In this document: positions 6,769 through 16,572 of the stretch, piece by piece
Layout: each line of letters starts with the position of its first letter
Position numbering within the stretch: position 1 is the first letter of the stretch
Assembly: GCF_004358665.1 (NCBI RefSeq)
Contig: NZ_SMZR01000010.1
Coordinates: 1-59,294, forward strand
DNA length: 59,294 bases
Direction: 5' to 3'
Source: Jeotgalibacillus sp. S-D1
Lineage (GTDB): Bacteria; Bacillota; Bacilli; Bacillales; Jeotgalibacillaceae
Program-made: the position numbers and the translations under genes
The notes under the pieces: generated by a model
What the model saw: the letters and a program-made list of their open reading frames with translations, nothing else
Database searches by the model: none
Told to the model about the DNA's origin: nothing

Positions 6769-8223
6769 ATGACGCAGACTGAAAATAAAAAGTCCGGCAT
6801 TCGAGCAAGAGTTCAGCGCTTTGGATCATTTTTGAGTGGTATGATCATGCCGAATATCGGAGCATTTATTGCATGGGGCCTGATAACGGCTTTATTTATC
6901 CCGACAGGATGGTATCCAAATGCGGCATTAAATGAGCTGGTAGGACCGATGATTACCTACTTGCTGCCGCTGTTAATTGGTTTCACTGGAGGACGGATAG
7001 TTCACGGACATCGCGGAGGAGTAGTAGGTGCGACAGCCACTATGGGGGTTATTGTAGGGGCTGACATCCCGATGTTCCTTGGAGCCATGATTATGGGTCC
7101 GCTGGGCGGATTTATTATTAAAAAGATTGATCAGCTTCTTGAAGGCAAAGTGCGTTCAGGATTTGAAATGCTGGTGAATAACTTTACAGCGGGGATCGCT
7201 GCAGCTGCTTTAGCTGTCGTTGGATTATTTGGAATAGGTCCGGTTGTTGTCCTATTTACAGGGTTTTTAGCTTCCGGTGTAGAACTTATGGTCAGTGCGG
7301 GCTTGCTGCCTCTGGTCAGTATCTTTATTGAACCGGGTAAAGTGCTTTTCTTAAACAATGCGATCAATCATGGTATATTGACACCACTTGGAACGGATCA
7401 GGCGGCGCAGGCTGGAAAGTCAGTGCTTTATCTGCTTGAATCCAACCCTGGACCGGGTCTTGGTATCCTTCTTGCCTACATGGTCTTTGGAAGAGGAACA
7501 GCAAGGCAGACGGCATCCGGTGCTTCAATTATCCACTTTGTAGGGGGAATCCACGAAATTTATTTCCCTTACATTCTGATGAAGCCTGTGCTGATCTTAG
7601 CAGCTATCGCTGGAGGAGCAAGCGGAGTTTTCACATTTGTTCTGCTCGATGCAGGACTAAGTGCGCCTCCTTCTCCGGGTAGTATATTAGCTATTCTCGC
7701 CTTGACGCCGCCGGGGAATTATTTGGCAGTTGCATCAGGCGTGGTAATTGCAACAGCGGTTTCCTTCGGAGTAGCATCTATATTCCTTCGCACAGCTAAA
7801 TCAACTGAGGAAGACCTGACGGATGCGACAGCGAAAATGGAAGCAATGAAAGGCAAGAAAAGTCAGGCATCAGATTCTCTGACAGCCTCACAAAAAGAAA
7901 CGCAGGAAGAAGCACCTGCTGTAGTAGCACCGAATGAGATTTCAAAAGAAAGTGTTCAAAAAATCATTTTTGCATGTGATGCAGGAATGGGTTCGAGTGC
8001 AATGGGGGCTTCACTTCTTAAAAACAAAATGAAAAAAGCCGGTTTATCTTATGATGTAACCAATACAGCGATTAATCAGATTCCTGATGATGCTGATTTA
8101 ATTATCACTCACAAGGATTTAACGGAACGGGCAATGAACAAGAAGCCGGATGCTTATCATGTTTCCGTTGAAAACTTCCTTAACAGTCCAAAATACGATG
8201 AAATTATTGAAGCTTTAAAATAA
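6769..8223 (+). CDS. mtlA: PTS mannitol transporter, EIICB component
   Basis: 484 aa. It imports mannitol and phosphorylates it to mannitol 1-phosphate. Residues 1 to about 345 form the IIC membrane domain, with the substrate/phosphotransfer motif GGIHEIYFPY near 259-268 and NNAINHG. A charged Gln/Glu/Ala-rich linker (about 345-395) leads to the IIB domain, with phospho-cysteine Cys403 in FACDAGMGSSAMGA. The IIA domain is separate (mtlF), as usual in Bacillales. First gene of mtlA-R-F-D, with 23 bp to mtlR. Confidence 0.97.
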   Translation: MTQTENKKSGIRARVQRFGSFLSGMIMPNIGAFIAWGLITALFIPTGWYPNAALNELVGPMITYLLPLLIGFTGGRIVHGHRGGVVGATATMGVIVGADIPMFLGAMIMGPLGGFIIKKIDQLLEGKVRSGFEMLVNNFTAGIAAAALAVVGLFGIGPVVVLFTGFLASGVELMVSAGLLPLVSIFIEPGKVLFLNNAINHGILTPLGTDQAAQAGKSVLYLLESNPGPGLGILLAYMVFGRGTARQTASGASIIHFVGGIHEIYFPYILMKPVLILAAIAGGASGVFTFVLLDAGLSAPPSPGSILAILALTPPGNYLAVASGVVIATAVSFGVASIFLRTAKSTEEDLTDATAKMEAMKGKKSQASDSLTASQKETQEEAPAVVAPNEISKESVQKIIFACDAGMGSSAMGASLLKNKMKKAGLSYDVTNTAINQIPDDADLIITHKDLTERAMNKKPDAYHVSVENFLNSPKYDEIIEALK

Positions 8224-8246
8224 AAACAGGAGGTGCTGAGAGCGCA

Positions 8247-10349
8247 ATGGACTATATAACTGGCAGAGAAAGAAAGCTAATTGAATGGCTGTTGCGCACT
8301 CAGCACCAATTTACGACGATTCGTGAATTGGCTGATGGGATGGATGTCAGCTCCAGAACCATTCATCGTGAATTAAAAAAAGTCGAGAAGGCACTTGCTG
8401 ATTACTCAGTTTCCCTTGTAAAGCAGTCAGGTTCAGGCATTCAGCTTTCAGGCAGTCCTGAACAGCTTCAGCAGCTGGATACTGCTCTGCGCGGTGTACA
8501 GGAACATGACCTGCAGCAGGAAGAGCGGCTGGTTTTGCTGCTTCATTACTTAATCCGCCATGAGTCTCCCGTGAAAACAGCGGTGCTGACCCGCGCACTG
8601 AATTGTGCCATGGGTACGCTGACTCATGATCTTGACCTGCTGGAAAAAGCAATTGAACCTTATGGGCTTACGATTATTCGCAGAAGAGGATACGGCATTC
8701 AGCTTGTCGGGTCGGAGCGGGAGAGAAGACGGGCGCTTGCCAATCTTTTAATTGAACAGATTGATACAACATCCATCTACTCCATGGTCGATGAACACTT
8801 TATTTTTCCTGGCATACTCGATCATAAAGCAGCTGGAGTGGTCAGCCGTGAATTATTAATGCGGGTCGAAAGACTGCTTATGGATGAAATAAAGGAACTG
8901 CCATATACCATCGCAGACGATGCCTATCTTGCCCTTGTGATTCATATTTCACTTGCCATTGGGCGGATTCAAAGCGGTGAAAAGGTCGAAATCGATGAAA
9001 ATGTAAAAAATGAACTGGCTGAAAAAATTGAGTTTACCGTGGCGCATTCATTAGCCAATTCACTTTCGAAGGAATTCAGCATAGCGATTCCAAGAGAGGA
9101 AGTTGGGTATATAGCCATTCATTTAAGAGGAGCAAAAAGAAGAGAACAGATGTCGGTCACAAGCATTGAACAGACGGAATGGACATTTATCGTTCAAACG
9201 CTGATTCAAAAGGTGGGACAGCAGCTAGGGGTATCCTTCAGCCATGACCATTCATTGTTTGAAGGGTTAATTGCCCACTTAGAGCCGGCGATTCATCGGG
9301 CGGAAGAAGGACTGCAGGCATTTAATCCTTTAACCGAAACGATTAAAGAGGATTATCCCATTTTGTTTCACACATTGGAGCAGGTGCTGGGGGAATTGTT
9401 TCCACAGGCAGAATTTTCAAGCGGCGAGCTGGCATTTCTTGTGCTTCATTTTGCGTCTTCACTTGAAATTCAAAAGGAACTCGTTTCAATTTCTGCACTG
9501 GTTGTTTGTTCAAGCGGTATCGGCACGTCAAAAATGCTCGCCAGCCGTCTGAAAAAAGAGTTTCCGGAAATCACCGACATCACTCAGGCTTCTCTGCAGG
9601 ATGCCAGAGTGCTTGCTGGAAAAGAATACGATGTCATTATTTCAACGATTGGCCTGGCAGATGTAAATCGGGAGTATATACTGGTCAGCCCTCTTTTACC
9701 TGAAAATGAAGTAGAGAAGGTCAGGCGTTTTCTTCAGAAAAACATGCCCGCTATTACCGGGAAAAATGGATTTAACACTAAAAAACACCCAAAAAAGAAA
9801 GAGCCGGTCATAGCTTCTTTGGAAAAGCTTCAGCAAGTAACGGCGGTAATGATTCAGATTTTAAAAGAATTTTCCGTCATTCCAATCAGGAAAGAACTAA
9901 AAGAAGAGCAGCTTCTGACGTTTGTAGATGAGCATTGTGTGGAAAAAAACATAATAGAGGAAAAAGGTGTCCTTTCTGCCCTTTTAAAAGACAGGGAGAC
10001 GCTGGGCGGGCTTGGCATACCAGGCACAGAGCTTGCTTTGTATCATGCCCGGTCACTTGAGATTAACCGGCCTCTTTTCATGATTTTTCAGCTTAGTTCA
10101 TCACTGACAGTAAACGCAATGGACCAGTCACAGATTGAAATGAACAGAATGCTATTGCTGCTGGCGCCGGATAAAATGAACGCAGAAGTCTATGAATTAA
10201 TGAGTTTGATCAGCGCAGCCATCATTGAAGATGAAGAGCAGTTAGCTGTCTTTACAAATGGAACAGAAAACGAGATTTATGAACTGCTTGAACAAAAATG
10301 CGATCAATTTATACGCAAAAAAATGAATTTATTTTTGGAGGGATCATGA
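8247..10349 (+). CDS. mtlR: Mannitol operon transcriptional activator MtlR
   Basis: 700-aa PRD-containing activator. N-terminal helix-turn-helix domains (REKLIEWLL.. and a second near residue 115), two PTS regulation domains (about 190-400), a GatB-like IIB domain with Cys421 in [17 protein letters not shown], and a C-terminal IIA domain with His600 in [14 protein letters not shown]. In B. subtilis and Geobacillus the equivalent Cys and His receive or lose phosphate according to mannitol flux, and PRD2 phosphorylation by HPr/EI is needed for activity. AGGAGGT lies 12 nt before ATG 8247. The stop codon overlaps the mtlF start, indicating translational coupling. Confidence 0.96.
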   Translation: MDYITGRERKLIEWLLRTQHQFTTIRELADGMDVSSRTIHRELKKVEKALADYSVSLVKQSGSGIQLSGSPEQLQQLDTALRGVQEHDLQQEERLVLLLHYLIRHESPVKTAVLTRALNCAMGTLTHDLDLLEKAIEPYGLTIIRRRGYGIQLVGSERERRRALANLLIEQIDTTSIYSMVDEHFIFPGILDHKAAGVVSRELLMRVERLLMDEIKELPYTIADDAYLALVIHISLAIGRIQSGEKVEIDENVKNELAEKIEFTVAHSLANSLSKEFSIAIPREEVGYIAIHLRGAKRREQMSVTSIEQTEWTFIVQTLIQKVGQQLGVSFSHDHSLFEGLIAHLEPAIHRAEEGLQAFNPLTETIKEDYPILFHTLEQVLGELFPQAEFSSGELAFLVLHFASSLEIQKELVSISALVVCSSGIGTSKMLASRLKKEFPEITDITQASLQDARVLAGKEYDVIISTIGLADVNREYILVSPLLPENEVEKVRRFLQKNMPAITGKNGFNTKKHPKKKEPVIASLEKLQQVTAVMIQILKEFSVIPIRKELKEEQLLTFVDEHCVEKNIIEEKGVLSALLKDRETLGGLGIPGTELALYHARSLEINRPLFMIFQLSSSLTVNAMDQSQIEMNRMLLLLAPDKMNAEVYELMSLISAAIIEDEEQLAVFTNGTENEIYELLEQKCDQFIRKKMNLFLEGS

Positions 10350-10783
10350 TGACAACATTATTTAAGGAAGAAAACATTGTATTGAATGCATCGTTAAAAA
10401 GCCAGGAAGAAGCGATTGAGCAAGCTGGAAAGATCCTTGTTGAGCAAGGTTATGTAACGCCAGACTACATTAATGCAATGAAAAAAAGAGAAGAAATTAC
10501 GACTACCTTCATGGGTAATTTTGTAGCAATCCCGCATGGCACAGACGAAGCGAAAACAGAAGTACTCTCTTCCGGACTATCTTTTTTGCAAGTTCCAGAT
10601 GGAGTGGAATTCAAAGGGGAAACCGTAAAGCTTGTAATCGGCATTGCCGGTAAAGATGGCGAGCATTTGGAGCTGCTTTCACAAATAGCCATCGTATGCT
10701 CTGAAATGGAGAACGTTGAAAAGCTGGTAGCTGCAACATCTGAGAGAGAGATCATTCAAATTTTTGAGGATGCTGACGTATGA
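10349..10783 (+). CDS. mtlF: PTS mannitol transporter, EIIA component
   Basis: 144-aa IIA protein that passes phosphate from HPr to the MtlA IIB cysteine. The phospho-histidine is His63 in [16 protein letters not shown] (10337-10341) gives 7-nt spacing to ATG 10349; the adjacent ATG 10346 is possible. It overlaps mtlR at its 5' end and mtlD at its 3' end (ATGA), so mtlR, mtlF and mtlD are tightly coupled. Confidence 0.96.
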   Translation: MTTLFKEENIVLNASLKSQEEAIEQAGKILVEQGYVTPDYINAMKKREEITTTFMGNFVAIPHGTDEAKTEVLSSGLSFLQVPDGVEFKGETVKLVIGIAGKDGEHLELLSQIAIVCSEMENVEKLVAATSEREIIQIFEDADV

Positions 10784-11931
10784 GAAAAGCCCTTCATTTT
10801 GGTGCAGGAAATATAGGAAGAGGATTTATCGGTGCCGTTTTGTCAGAAGCAGACTTCAACGTACAATTTGCTGATGTAAACGAACGGGTGATTAATGAAT
10901 TAAATGATAAGAAACAATACACAGTTCAAATTGCGTCTCATGAACAGGCTTCCTTTGAAGTAATCGGCGTCAGTGGCATTAACAGTTTATCTGACCGGGA
11001 AGAGCTGATAAAGGCGGTTGCGAATGCAGATCTTATTACAGCATCTGTAGGTCCATCGGTGCTGTCCATCATCGCCAAAGACATCGCGGCAGGCTTAACC
11101 TACGCTTCTGAACAAAACATTTTAAAAGAGATGAATATCGTAGCCTGTGAAAATATGATTAATGCAACAGATTTCTTAAAAGCAGAAATTGACAAGCATG
11201 TGTCTGATGATGTGAAAAACAAGATTGATGCATCAGTCGGTTTTCCAAACTCAGCAGTTGACCGCATTGTGCCCATCCAGCATCACGAGGATGCATTGAC
11301 GGTACAGGTGGAACCGTTTTTTGAATGGGTGATTGAAGAAGGCAGCTGGAGAGGCGCCGTTCCCGAGATGGAAGGTGTTCAGTTTGTCGCTGATTTGTCC
11401 CCGTTTATCGAACGGAAGCTGTTAACAGTAAATACAGGACACGCAAGCATAGCGTACCTTGGTTTACGGCAGGGATTTGTAACAGTCGATAAAGCAATTG
11501 AGGATTCAGAGATTAAGCAAAAGGTAGAAAAAGCGCTTGAAGAGACAAGCCAATTTCTAATTAAAAAATATAATCTCGATCAGGTGGAGCATCAATCCTA
11601 TGTTCAAAAAATAATTGAACGGTTTGAAAATCCCTATTTATCTGATGAACTCTCTCGTGTAGGGCGTGCGCCGCTGCGAAAGCTGGGCAAACGTGAACGG
11701 CTGGTTTACCCTGCTCATTCGCTCATGCAGGAGGGAACAGTTCCACAGGCGCTCATCGAAACCATTGCGTCAGCCCTTCATTTTGAACAGGAAAGTGACG
11801 AGGAGAGCCAGTCACTTCAGCAAAAAATGAACGAATTAGGTGCCAAGCGTACATTTGCCCAAATATCAGGGCTTGAGGAAAATGATCCGCTCGTACTGGC
11901 AGTGGCAGATCAATATCAAAAGCAAAAATAA
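10780..11931 (+). CDS. mtlD: Mannitol-1-phosphate 5-dehydrogenase
   Basis: 383 aa. It oxidises mannitol 1-phosphate to fructose 6-phosphate with NAD+. The N-terminal NAD-binding motif is [13 protein letters not shown] (about residues 6-18), and the conserved catalytic region includes [14 protein letters not shown], with the Lys/Asn/His set typical of the polyol-specific long-chain dehydrogenases. Length is normal. The start overlaps the mtlF stop by 4 bp. Last gene of the operon, followed by a strong terminator. Confidence 0.97.
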   Translation: MRKALHFGAGNIGRGFIGAVLSEADFNVQFADVNERVINELNDKKQYTVQIASHEQASFEVIGVSGINSLSDREELIKAVANADLITASVGPSVLSIIAKDIAAGLTYASEQNILKEMNIVACENMINATDFLKAEIDKHVSDDVKNKIDASVGFPNSAVDRIVPIQHHEDALTVQVEPFFEWVIEEGSWRGAVPEMEGVQFVADLSPFIERKLLTVNTGHASIAYLGLRQGFVTVDKAIEDSEIKQKVEKALEETSQFLIKKYNLDQVEHQSYVQKIIERFENPYLSDELSRVGRAPLRKLGKRERLVYPAHSLMQEGTVPQALIETIASALHFEQESDEESQSLQQKMNELGAKRTFAQISGLEENDPLVLAVADQYQKQK

Positions 11932-11951
11932 TAAGAGAATCAGTATTTCCG

Positions 11952-11992
11952 CCTGCATAAGTCCATATAATGAGACTTATGCAGGTTTTTTA
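11952..11992 (+). terminator. mtl operon terminator
   Basis: CCTGCATAAGTC (11952-11963) / GACTTATGCAGG (11974-11985), 12 bp perfect, then TTTTTTATT. Confidence 0.9.
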
Positions 11993-12092
11993 TTATATTT
12001 TATTTTCTTTGCTAGTGTTGATGTAACTTTTTTTGATAGAATGGAGTCTAATGTAGTGAGGATTTGTGGTAAAGGAAGGGAAATGTTTCATC

Positions 12093-12956
12093 ATGAAAAA
12101 TCAACGATTGAATACCAGGAAAAAAAGAGGCACAAAAATTTGGATTACACTTGCCGTTCTATTTACCATTCTTATTGGAGCATCACTTGGCGCGTTAAGT
12201 GCGTATAATTGGTCAGTAGACAAAGCGATTCAGGGGTTGTTTTATAGTTCATCCAATGAGCCGGACAAAGCAGCAGAAGAACCGGCAGACGAAAACAATC
12301 CGGCGAATGAACCGGACGATGGCAATGCGGAAGAAGAACCGCCAGCTGAAAATCCGCCTGAACCATCAGATGATGAGTTGAAGGAAGAAACGCCTCCGGT
12401 TAAAGAGGAAGAACCTTTAACGCCTGAAACCGTTAAAGAACCAACGTATGTGCAGGGCGTGTTAATTGCCAATAAAGAGTATCCGCTGCCTGATGACTTT
12501 GCTCCTGGTGAAGATGAAGAAGCGAAAGCAGCCTATATGGAAATGGAAAAGGCAGCAGCGCTAGAAGGCTTCGAACTCGTTGCATTCAGCACGTATCGCT
12601 CTTATGAATACCAGGATGAGTTATATCATCGTTATGTGGATGAGCACGGTCAGGAAGAAGCCGACCGATTCAGCGCTCAGCCGGGCTACTCAGAGCATCA
12701 GACCGGGCTTGGATTTGATATTGGGGAGGTTGGCCAGGAAGCGCAATGGGCAGATGACAGCTTTAAAGATACAGAAGCCGCAAAATGGCTTGCTGACAAC
12801 GCTCACCATTTTGGTTTTATACTCCGTTATCCACCTGGCAAAGAAGATATTACGGGCTATCAATATGAATCCTGGCATTTCCGCTACCTTGGTGAAGATC
12901 TCGCTGTTAAAGTTCACAATAGCGGATTAACATTGGAAGAATACTTAAATATGTAA
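12093..12956 (+). CDS. Membrane-anchored D-alanyl-D-alanine carboxypeptidase, VanY family
   Basis: About 287 aa. A basic N-terminus and one TM helix (WITLAVLFTILIGASLGAL) precede a Pro/Glu-rich low-complexity linker of about 70 residues. The VanY/M15 peptidase domain occupies the C-terminal half, with zinc ligands in SEHQTGLGFDIG and ESWHFRYLG. It probably trims the terminal D-Ala from peptidoglycan stem peptides outside the membrane, like B. subtilis YodJ. ATG 12093 gives a normal N-terminus, although the AGGAAGGG site is about 12 nt away; a GTG at 12066 is an alternative. Monocistronic. Confidence 0.88.
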   Translation: MKNQRLNTRKKRGTKIWITLAVLFTILIGASLGALSAYNWSVDKAIQGLFYSSSNEPDKAAEEPADENNPANEPDDGNAEEEPPAENPPEPSDDELKEETPPVKEEEPLTPETVKEPTYVQGVLIANKEYPLPDDFAPGEDEEAKAAYMEMEKAAALEGFELVAFSTYRSYEYQDELYHRYVDEHGQEEADRFSAQPGYSEHQTGLGFDIGEVGQEAQWADDSFKDTEAAKWLADNAHHFGFILRYPPGKEDITGYQYESWHFRYLGEDLAVKVHNSGLTLEEYLNM

Positions 12957-12965
12957 TAGATAAAA

Positions 12966-12996
12966 TCCGGCTGGAAAAATTCAGCCGGACTTTTTT
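12966..12996 (+). terminator. Terminator after VanY-type gene
   Basis: TCCGGCTG (12966-12973) / CAGCCGGA (12982-12989) then CTTTTTT. Confidence 0.85.
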
Positions 12997-13063
12997 ATAC
13001 CGCTAAATAGGGTGATTCGTTATACTATTTAAAAGAATTAAAAAACTTCAGGGGGGAAAATGG

Positions 13064-14056
13064 ATGAAGCTGTTGCTTTTGGGAGGCACTCAATTTGTTG
13101 GCAGGCATTTGGCAGAAAGTGCGATTCAAGCAGGTCATGAGGTAACTTTGTTCAATCGGGGGAAAACAAATCAGAATCTTTTTCCCGCTATAGAAAAACG
13201 GGTGGGAGACCGTAATGGCGATCTTTCTTCGCTGGAAGAAGGGGAATGGGATGCTGTGATCGATGTATCAGGATATGTACCTAGCCAGGCAGAGGCAACC
13301 GCGAAGCTGCTGCACGGACGAGTCGGCCATTATATCTTCATTTCTACCGTTTCTGTCTACGAAGACTTTGCCAATGGTCCGGCAAGTGTGGGGAAAACGA
13401 AGCTTGCAGAGCTGAAGGAAGACAGTGAAGTGATTAGTGGGGAAAATTACGGCCCGCTTAAACAAAAATGCGAAGAAGTAATAAAAGAGATTTATGAAGA
13501 CAGGGCGCTGTGCATACGGCCAGGACTGATTGTAGGGCCTGATGATCCTACGGACCGGTTTACATACTGGGTTGATCGCGTAGCAAGAGGCGGACAAGTG
13601 GCAGCCCCCGGAGAGCCTTCAAGACAAATACAGTGGATTGATGTACGCGATTTGTCTGAGTGGATTATCCGTATGATGGAGAACAAAGAATCAGGCACAT
13701 ACAATGCGGCTGGTCTGAAAGAGAACCCCACAATGGAACAGTATTTACATACGGTTAAAGAGGTTACAGCCTCTGATGCTGAACTGGTGTGGGTCAAAGA
13801 CGAAATACTGCTGGCACATGATGCAGGAGCATTTGTCGAGCTTCCATTCTGGATTCCGCGCAACGAATCTTATCCGGATGGATTTATTTTGGCAGATGCA
13901 AAAGAAGCAATTCAAAAAGGACTGACCTTCCGGACACCAGAAGAAACCATCAGGGATACCTACCAATGGCAATCAGCCAGAAAACATCATAAATGGAAGG
14001 CTGGCTTATCGGCTGAAAAGGAAGAAGCAATTCTTCAGGATATGAGAAGTAAATAA
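13064..14056 (+). CDS. NAD-dependent epimerase/dehydratase family protein
   Basis: 330-aa SDR-superfamily protein. The N-terminal nucleotide-binding motif GGTQFVGRHLAE (about residues 7-18) is the atypical form seen in chloroplast-RNA-binding-like and isoflavone-reductase-like SDRs. YGPLKQK near residue 130 carries the Tyr-x3-Lys pair. The C-terminal half binds substrate, but nothing indicates which. GGGGGG-rich site before ATG 13064. Single gene with a bidirectional terminator shared with cls. Confidence 0.8.
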   Translation: MKLLLLGGTQFVGRHLAESAIQAGHEVTLFNRGKTNQNLFPAIEKRVGDRNGDLSSLEEGEWDAVIDVSGYVPSQAEATAKLLHGRVGHYIFISTVSVYEDFANGPASVGKTKLAELKEDSEVISGENYGPLKQKCEEVIKEIYEDRALCIRPGLIVGPDDPTDRFTYWVDRVARGGQVAAPGEPSRQIQWIDVRDLSEWIIRMMENKESGTYNAAGLKENPTMEQYLHTVKEVTASDAELVWVKDEILLAHDAGAFVELPFWIPRNESYPDGFILADAKEAIQKGLTFRTPEETIRDTYQWQSARKHHKWKAGLSAEKEEAILQDMRSK

Positions 14057-14065
14057 AGAATCAGG

Positions 14066-14100
14066 AAAAAAGCTTCTCCCGGATCCGGAAGAAGCTTTTT
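14066..14100. terminator. Bidirectional terminator between SDR gene and cls
   Basis: AAAAGCTTCT...AGAAGCTTTT stem (arms at about 14067-14077 and 14090-14099) enclosing a CGGATCCG palindrome, with A and T runs on its two sides. Confidence 0.8.
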
Positions 14101-14104
14101 GAAT

Positions 14105-15553
14105 TTAAAGTATTGGAGATAAGAGCCGTGAGATTGATTCTTTGAAACGTATATAATGTGAACGTTTTTGATAAAGCTCCGGTGTTAACTCCCTTGACAA
14201 GACCATATCTTCCAGGAAAATCTGGCAAAGTGTAGTAGCAGTTTCCTGATGATAAATAAATGCATTTACCTCGAAATTTAAACGGAAGCTTCTTAAGTCA
14301 ATATTCGCCGTTCCGACAGAAGCTGCTTCGTCGTCTGTTACAAGCGTTTTTGCATGAATAAAACCGTTGTCATAAATATAGATTCTTGCACCGGCTTTCA
14401 TCAGCTCACCCACATAGGAATAGGTCGCCCAATAAACAAACATATGATCAGGCTTATTTGGAATCATAATGCGGACATCGACACCCGATAAAGCAGCAAT
14501 ACGCAGAGCATCCAGCAAACTGGCGTCTGGAATAAAATATGGGGTCTGAATATACACATACTTCTTGGCATTGGTGACTAATTTAATATAGCCATTTTTT
14601 ATTTGCTCCCACTCAGAATCGGGTCCGCTTGAAACAATCTGCATGGCAACGTCACCCTTTAACGGAATCGCCGGGAAATAATTATCGGCATATTCAATAT
14701 CATACCGGTGGGATGCCTGATTCCAATCCAAAATGAAACGGGTTTGAATGGGGTGGACTGCGCTGCCTTCCACACGTAAATGAGTGTCACGCCAGTAGCC
14801 GAAGCGAGGATCAAGACCTAAGTATTCATCCCCTACATTAAAACCTCCGATATAGCCAACGCGTCCATCCACAATCACTAATTTCCGATGATTTCTAAAG
14901 TTAAGCCTTGGATTAATAAGAGGCACATTTGACGGGAAAAATGCTTCTATTTCTCCGCCAACTGCCTGAAGGCCTTTAAAAAACCGTTTTGTCATTCCTC
15001 TTGAACCCATATCGTCATAGAGAATCCGTACCTTTACTCCCTGCTCTGCTTTTTTAATTAGCAGAGCCAGCAGCCGTTTGCCTAAATCATCCCGTCGAAG
15101 GATATAGGTTTGAAGGTGGATATGATCCTTTGCATTATCAATATCCTCAAACAGGGCTTCAAACTTTTTCTGGCCGTCCACAATGATATCAACGGCGTTA
15201 TCCTGCGTCAGCACAGAGTCACTGTTTGATAACTGCATAAAAATCAGATCCTGCATGTCTTCTGTTTCTTTCGATTTAAAATCAAATGTTTTATTCGAAA
15301 TGGCATCGATCTGATATCGAATTAATTGTTCAATTCCAATACGGCTTTGACCGTCCCAGTGAAAGAGCCGTTTCCTATTCAGCTGCCTGCCCAGGAGCAA
15401 ATATAAAGCAAACCCGAATACCGGTATAAAAAAGAGGACCATCAGCCAGGCCCAGGTTGCGCTTGCATCTTTTCTTTCGAGAAAGATGAGGATGCCGGCA
15501 AAAATAAAGTTTAAAAAGAAGATGAATCCAACCAAAATTGAGATCCAGTCCAT
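14105..15553 (-). CDS. cls: Cardiolipin synthase
   Basis: 482-aa phospholipase D-superfamily enzyme that condenses two phosphatidylglycerols into cardiolipin. Two N-terminal TM helices are followed by two HxK(x)4D catalytic motifs: NHRKLVIVDG in the middle and HAKTLVTDD in the C-terminal half. From ATG 15553 (AGGGAAG 3-6 nt upstream) the length equals that of B. subtilis ClsA (482 aa). An in-frame TTG at 15568 is less likely. Transcribed alone, divergent from the copper operon. Confidence 0.95.
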   Translation of the reverse strand: MDWISILVGFIFFLNFIFAGILIFLERKDASATWAWLMVLFFIPVFGFALYLLLGRQLNRKRLFHWDGQSRIGIEQLIRYQIDAISNKTFDFKSKETEDMQDLIFMQLSNSDSVLTQDNAVDIIVDGQKKFEALFEDIDNAKDHIHLQTYILRRDDLGKRLLALLIKKAEQGVKVRILYDDMGSRGMTKRFFKGLQAVGGEIEAFFPSNVPLINPRLNFRNHRKLVIVDGRVGYIGGFNVGDEYLGLDPRFGYWRDTHLRVEGSAVHPIQTRFILDWNQASHRYDIEYADNYFPAIPLKGDVAMQIVSSGPDSEWEQIKNGYIKLVTNAKKYVYIQTPYFIPDASLLDALRIAALSGVDVRIMIPNKPDHMFVYWATYSYVGELMKAGARIYIYDNGFIHAKTLVTDDEAASVGTANIDLRSFRLNFEVNAFIYHQETATTLCQIFLEDMVLSRELTPELYQKRSHYIRFKESISRLLSPIL

Positions 15554-15918
15554 AGGCTTCCCTGCCAATCTGTAAATAGATTATGATACAAAGCAGTATT
15601 CCCTATCTATTATAGATAAAACGAATCTATTCGTGCTAAACGGTGTTTTTCTACAATAACTGCAGTAATTATTTATATAATACCATATAAAGAACGTGTA
15701 GAAATGCGTAAAGGATAAGAGTGGAAAAAGCAGCCTGGATGTAAGTTGAAGCTAAGGTGCCAAGAGGGTGTTTTAGATAGAGAAGTTTATTCTTTGTATA
15801 CCCATATGGGGTATGTTATACTTTAACTATAAAAATTTGTTCATCTCGGCTGATGTGAGATGCACACCGTTGATTGCAAAACCAATGATAAAATAACTAA
15901 CAGGGCAGGAGTGGCGGC
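15554..15918. other. Divergent intergenic region cls/csoR
   Basis: 365 bp. The left part is AT-rich and must carry the cls promoter (not assigned with confidence). 15794-15822 is the CsoR-controlled promoter; the rest to 15900 is the csoR leader. No further gene is seen. Confidence 0.7.
15794..15822 (+). promoter_or_regulatory. CsoR-controlled promoter of csoR-copZ
   Basis: -35 TTGTAT (15794-15799), 17-bp spacer, -10 TATACT (15817-15822). The pseudo-palindrome TACCCATATGGGGTA (15799-15813), the CsoR operator type, fills the spacer, so apo-CsoR would block RNA polymerase and Cu(I) would release it. Confidence 0.85.
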
Positions 15919-16266
15919 ATGGATATACTTGGTGATGAAAACAGCCTTCTTGAAACTAATGGTGAACACTGTTCCCCCGGTCACAACCGTAAAAGTCATC
16001 ATTCAGATCTGATGAAAAAAAACCTGAACACACGCCTGAATCGTATTGAAGGACAAATACGGGGAATAAAGGGTATGATTGACAAAGACACCTATTGTGA
16101 TGACGTCATCACGCAAATCGCAGCAACTCAGTCAGCACTCAACAGCGTGTCAAACCTATTGCTGGAAGGTCATATGAAGAGCTGTATCGTTGACAGAATT
16201 CAAGATGGTGATTTGGAAGTGGTAGACGAACTATTAGCCACGATGAAAAGATTAATGAAAAAATAG
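15919..16266 (+). CDS. csoR: Copper-sensing transcriptional repressor CsoR
   Basis: 115-aa all-helical CsoR/RcnR-family repressor. The Cu(I) ligands Cys-His-Cys are visible: Cys in DTYCDDV, and His and Cys in LLEGHMKSC. The N-terminal 30 residues are a His/Cys-containing extension (GEHCSPGHNRKSHHSD) that may also bind metal. AGGAG lies 7 nt before ATG 15919. It heads csoR-copZ-copA, with 12 bp to copZ, and controls itself and probably the second operator before copA. Confidence 0.96.
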   Translation: MDILGDENSLLETNGEHCSPGHNRKSHHSDLMKKNLNTRLNRIEGQIRGIKGMIDKDTYCDDVITQIAATQSALNSVSNLLLEGHMKSCIVDRIQDGDLEVVDELLATMKRLMKK

Positions 16267-16278
16267 GAGGAATGAGTC

Positions 16279-16488
16279 ATGGTAGAAGCAGTTACATTAA
16301 ACGTAGAAGGTATGTCTTGTCAGCATTGTGTAGAGGCAATTGAAACAAACGTACGGGATCTCGGAGGCGTGAATGAAGTGAAAGTGAATCGTCAGCAGGG
16401 CACAGTTGATGTTGACTTCCAGGACTCGTTCGTAACATTAAGTGAAATTCGCGCGAAAATAGAAGAGCAGGGCTATAAAATTAAATAA
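16279..16488 (+). CDS. copZ: Copper chaperone CopZ
   Basis: 69-aa single HMA domain with the Cu(I)-binding GMSCQHC motif (Cys15 and Cys18) and a ferredoxin-like alternating pattern. It delivers Cu(I) to the CopA N-terminal domains and buffers CsoR. Co-transcribed with csoR; followed by a terminator-like hairpin and then a second CsoR operator before copA. Confidence 0.97.
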   Translation: MVEAVTLNVEGMSCQHCVEAIETNVRDLGGVNEVKVNRQQGTVDVDFQDSFVTLSEIRAKIEEQGYKIK

Positions 16489-16495
16489 ACAGCCC

Positions 16496-16528
16496 AAAGT
16501 GTGCAGCGAAGGCAGCACACTTTCTTTT
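16496..16528 (+). terminator. Hairpin between copZ and copA
   Basis: AAAGTGTGC (16496-16504) / GCACACTTT (16515-16523) followed by CTTTT. The short T-run suggests partial termination, which would leave more copZ than copA transcript. Confidence 0.6.
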
Positions 16529-16539
16529 ACTGTGAAATA

Positions 16540-16554
16540 TACCTATGTGGGGTA
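16540..16554 (+). promoter_or_regulatory. Second CsoR-type operator, before copA
   Basis: TACCTATGTGGGGTA, a one-arm-degenerate version of the csoR operator, 18 bp upstream of the copA ATG. A TATAAA directly overlaps its right side (16552-16557), so copA may have its own copper-responsive promoter. Confidence 0.7.
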
Positions 16555-16572
16555 TAAAGGGGATGAAAGACC

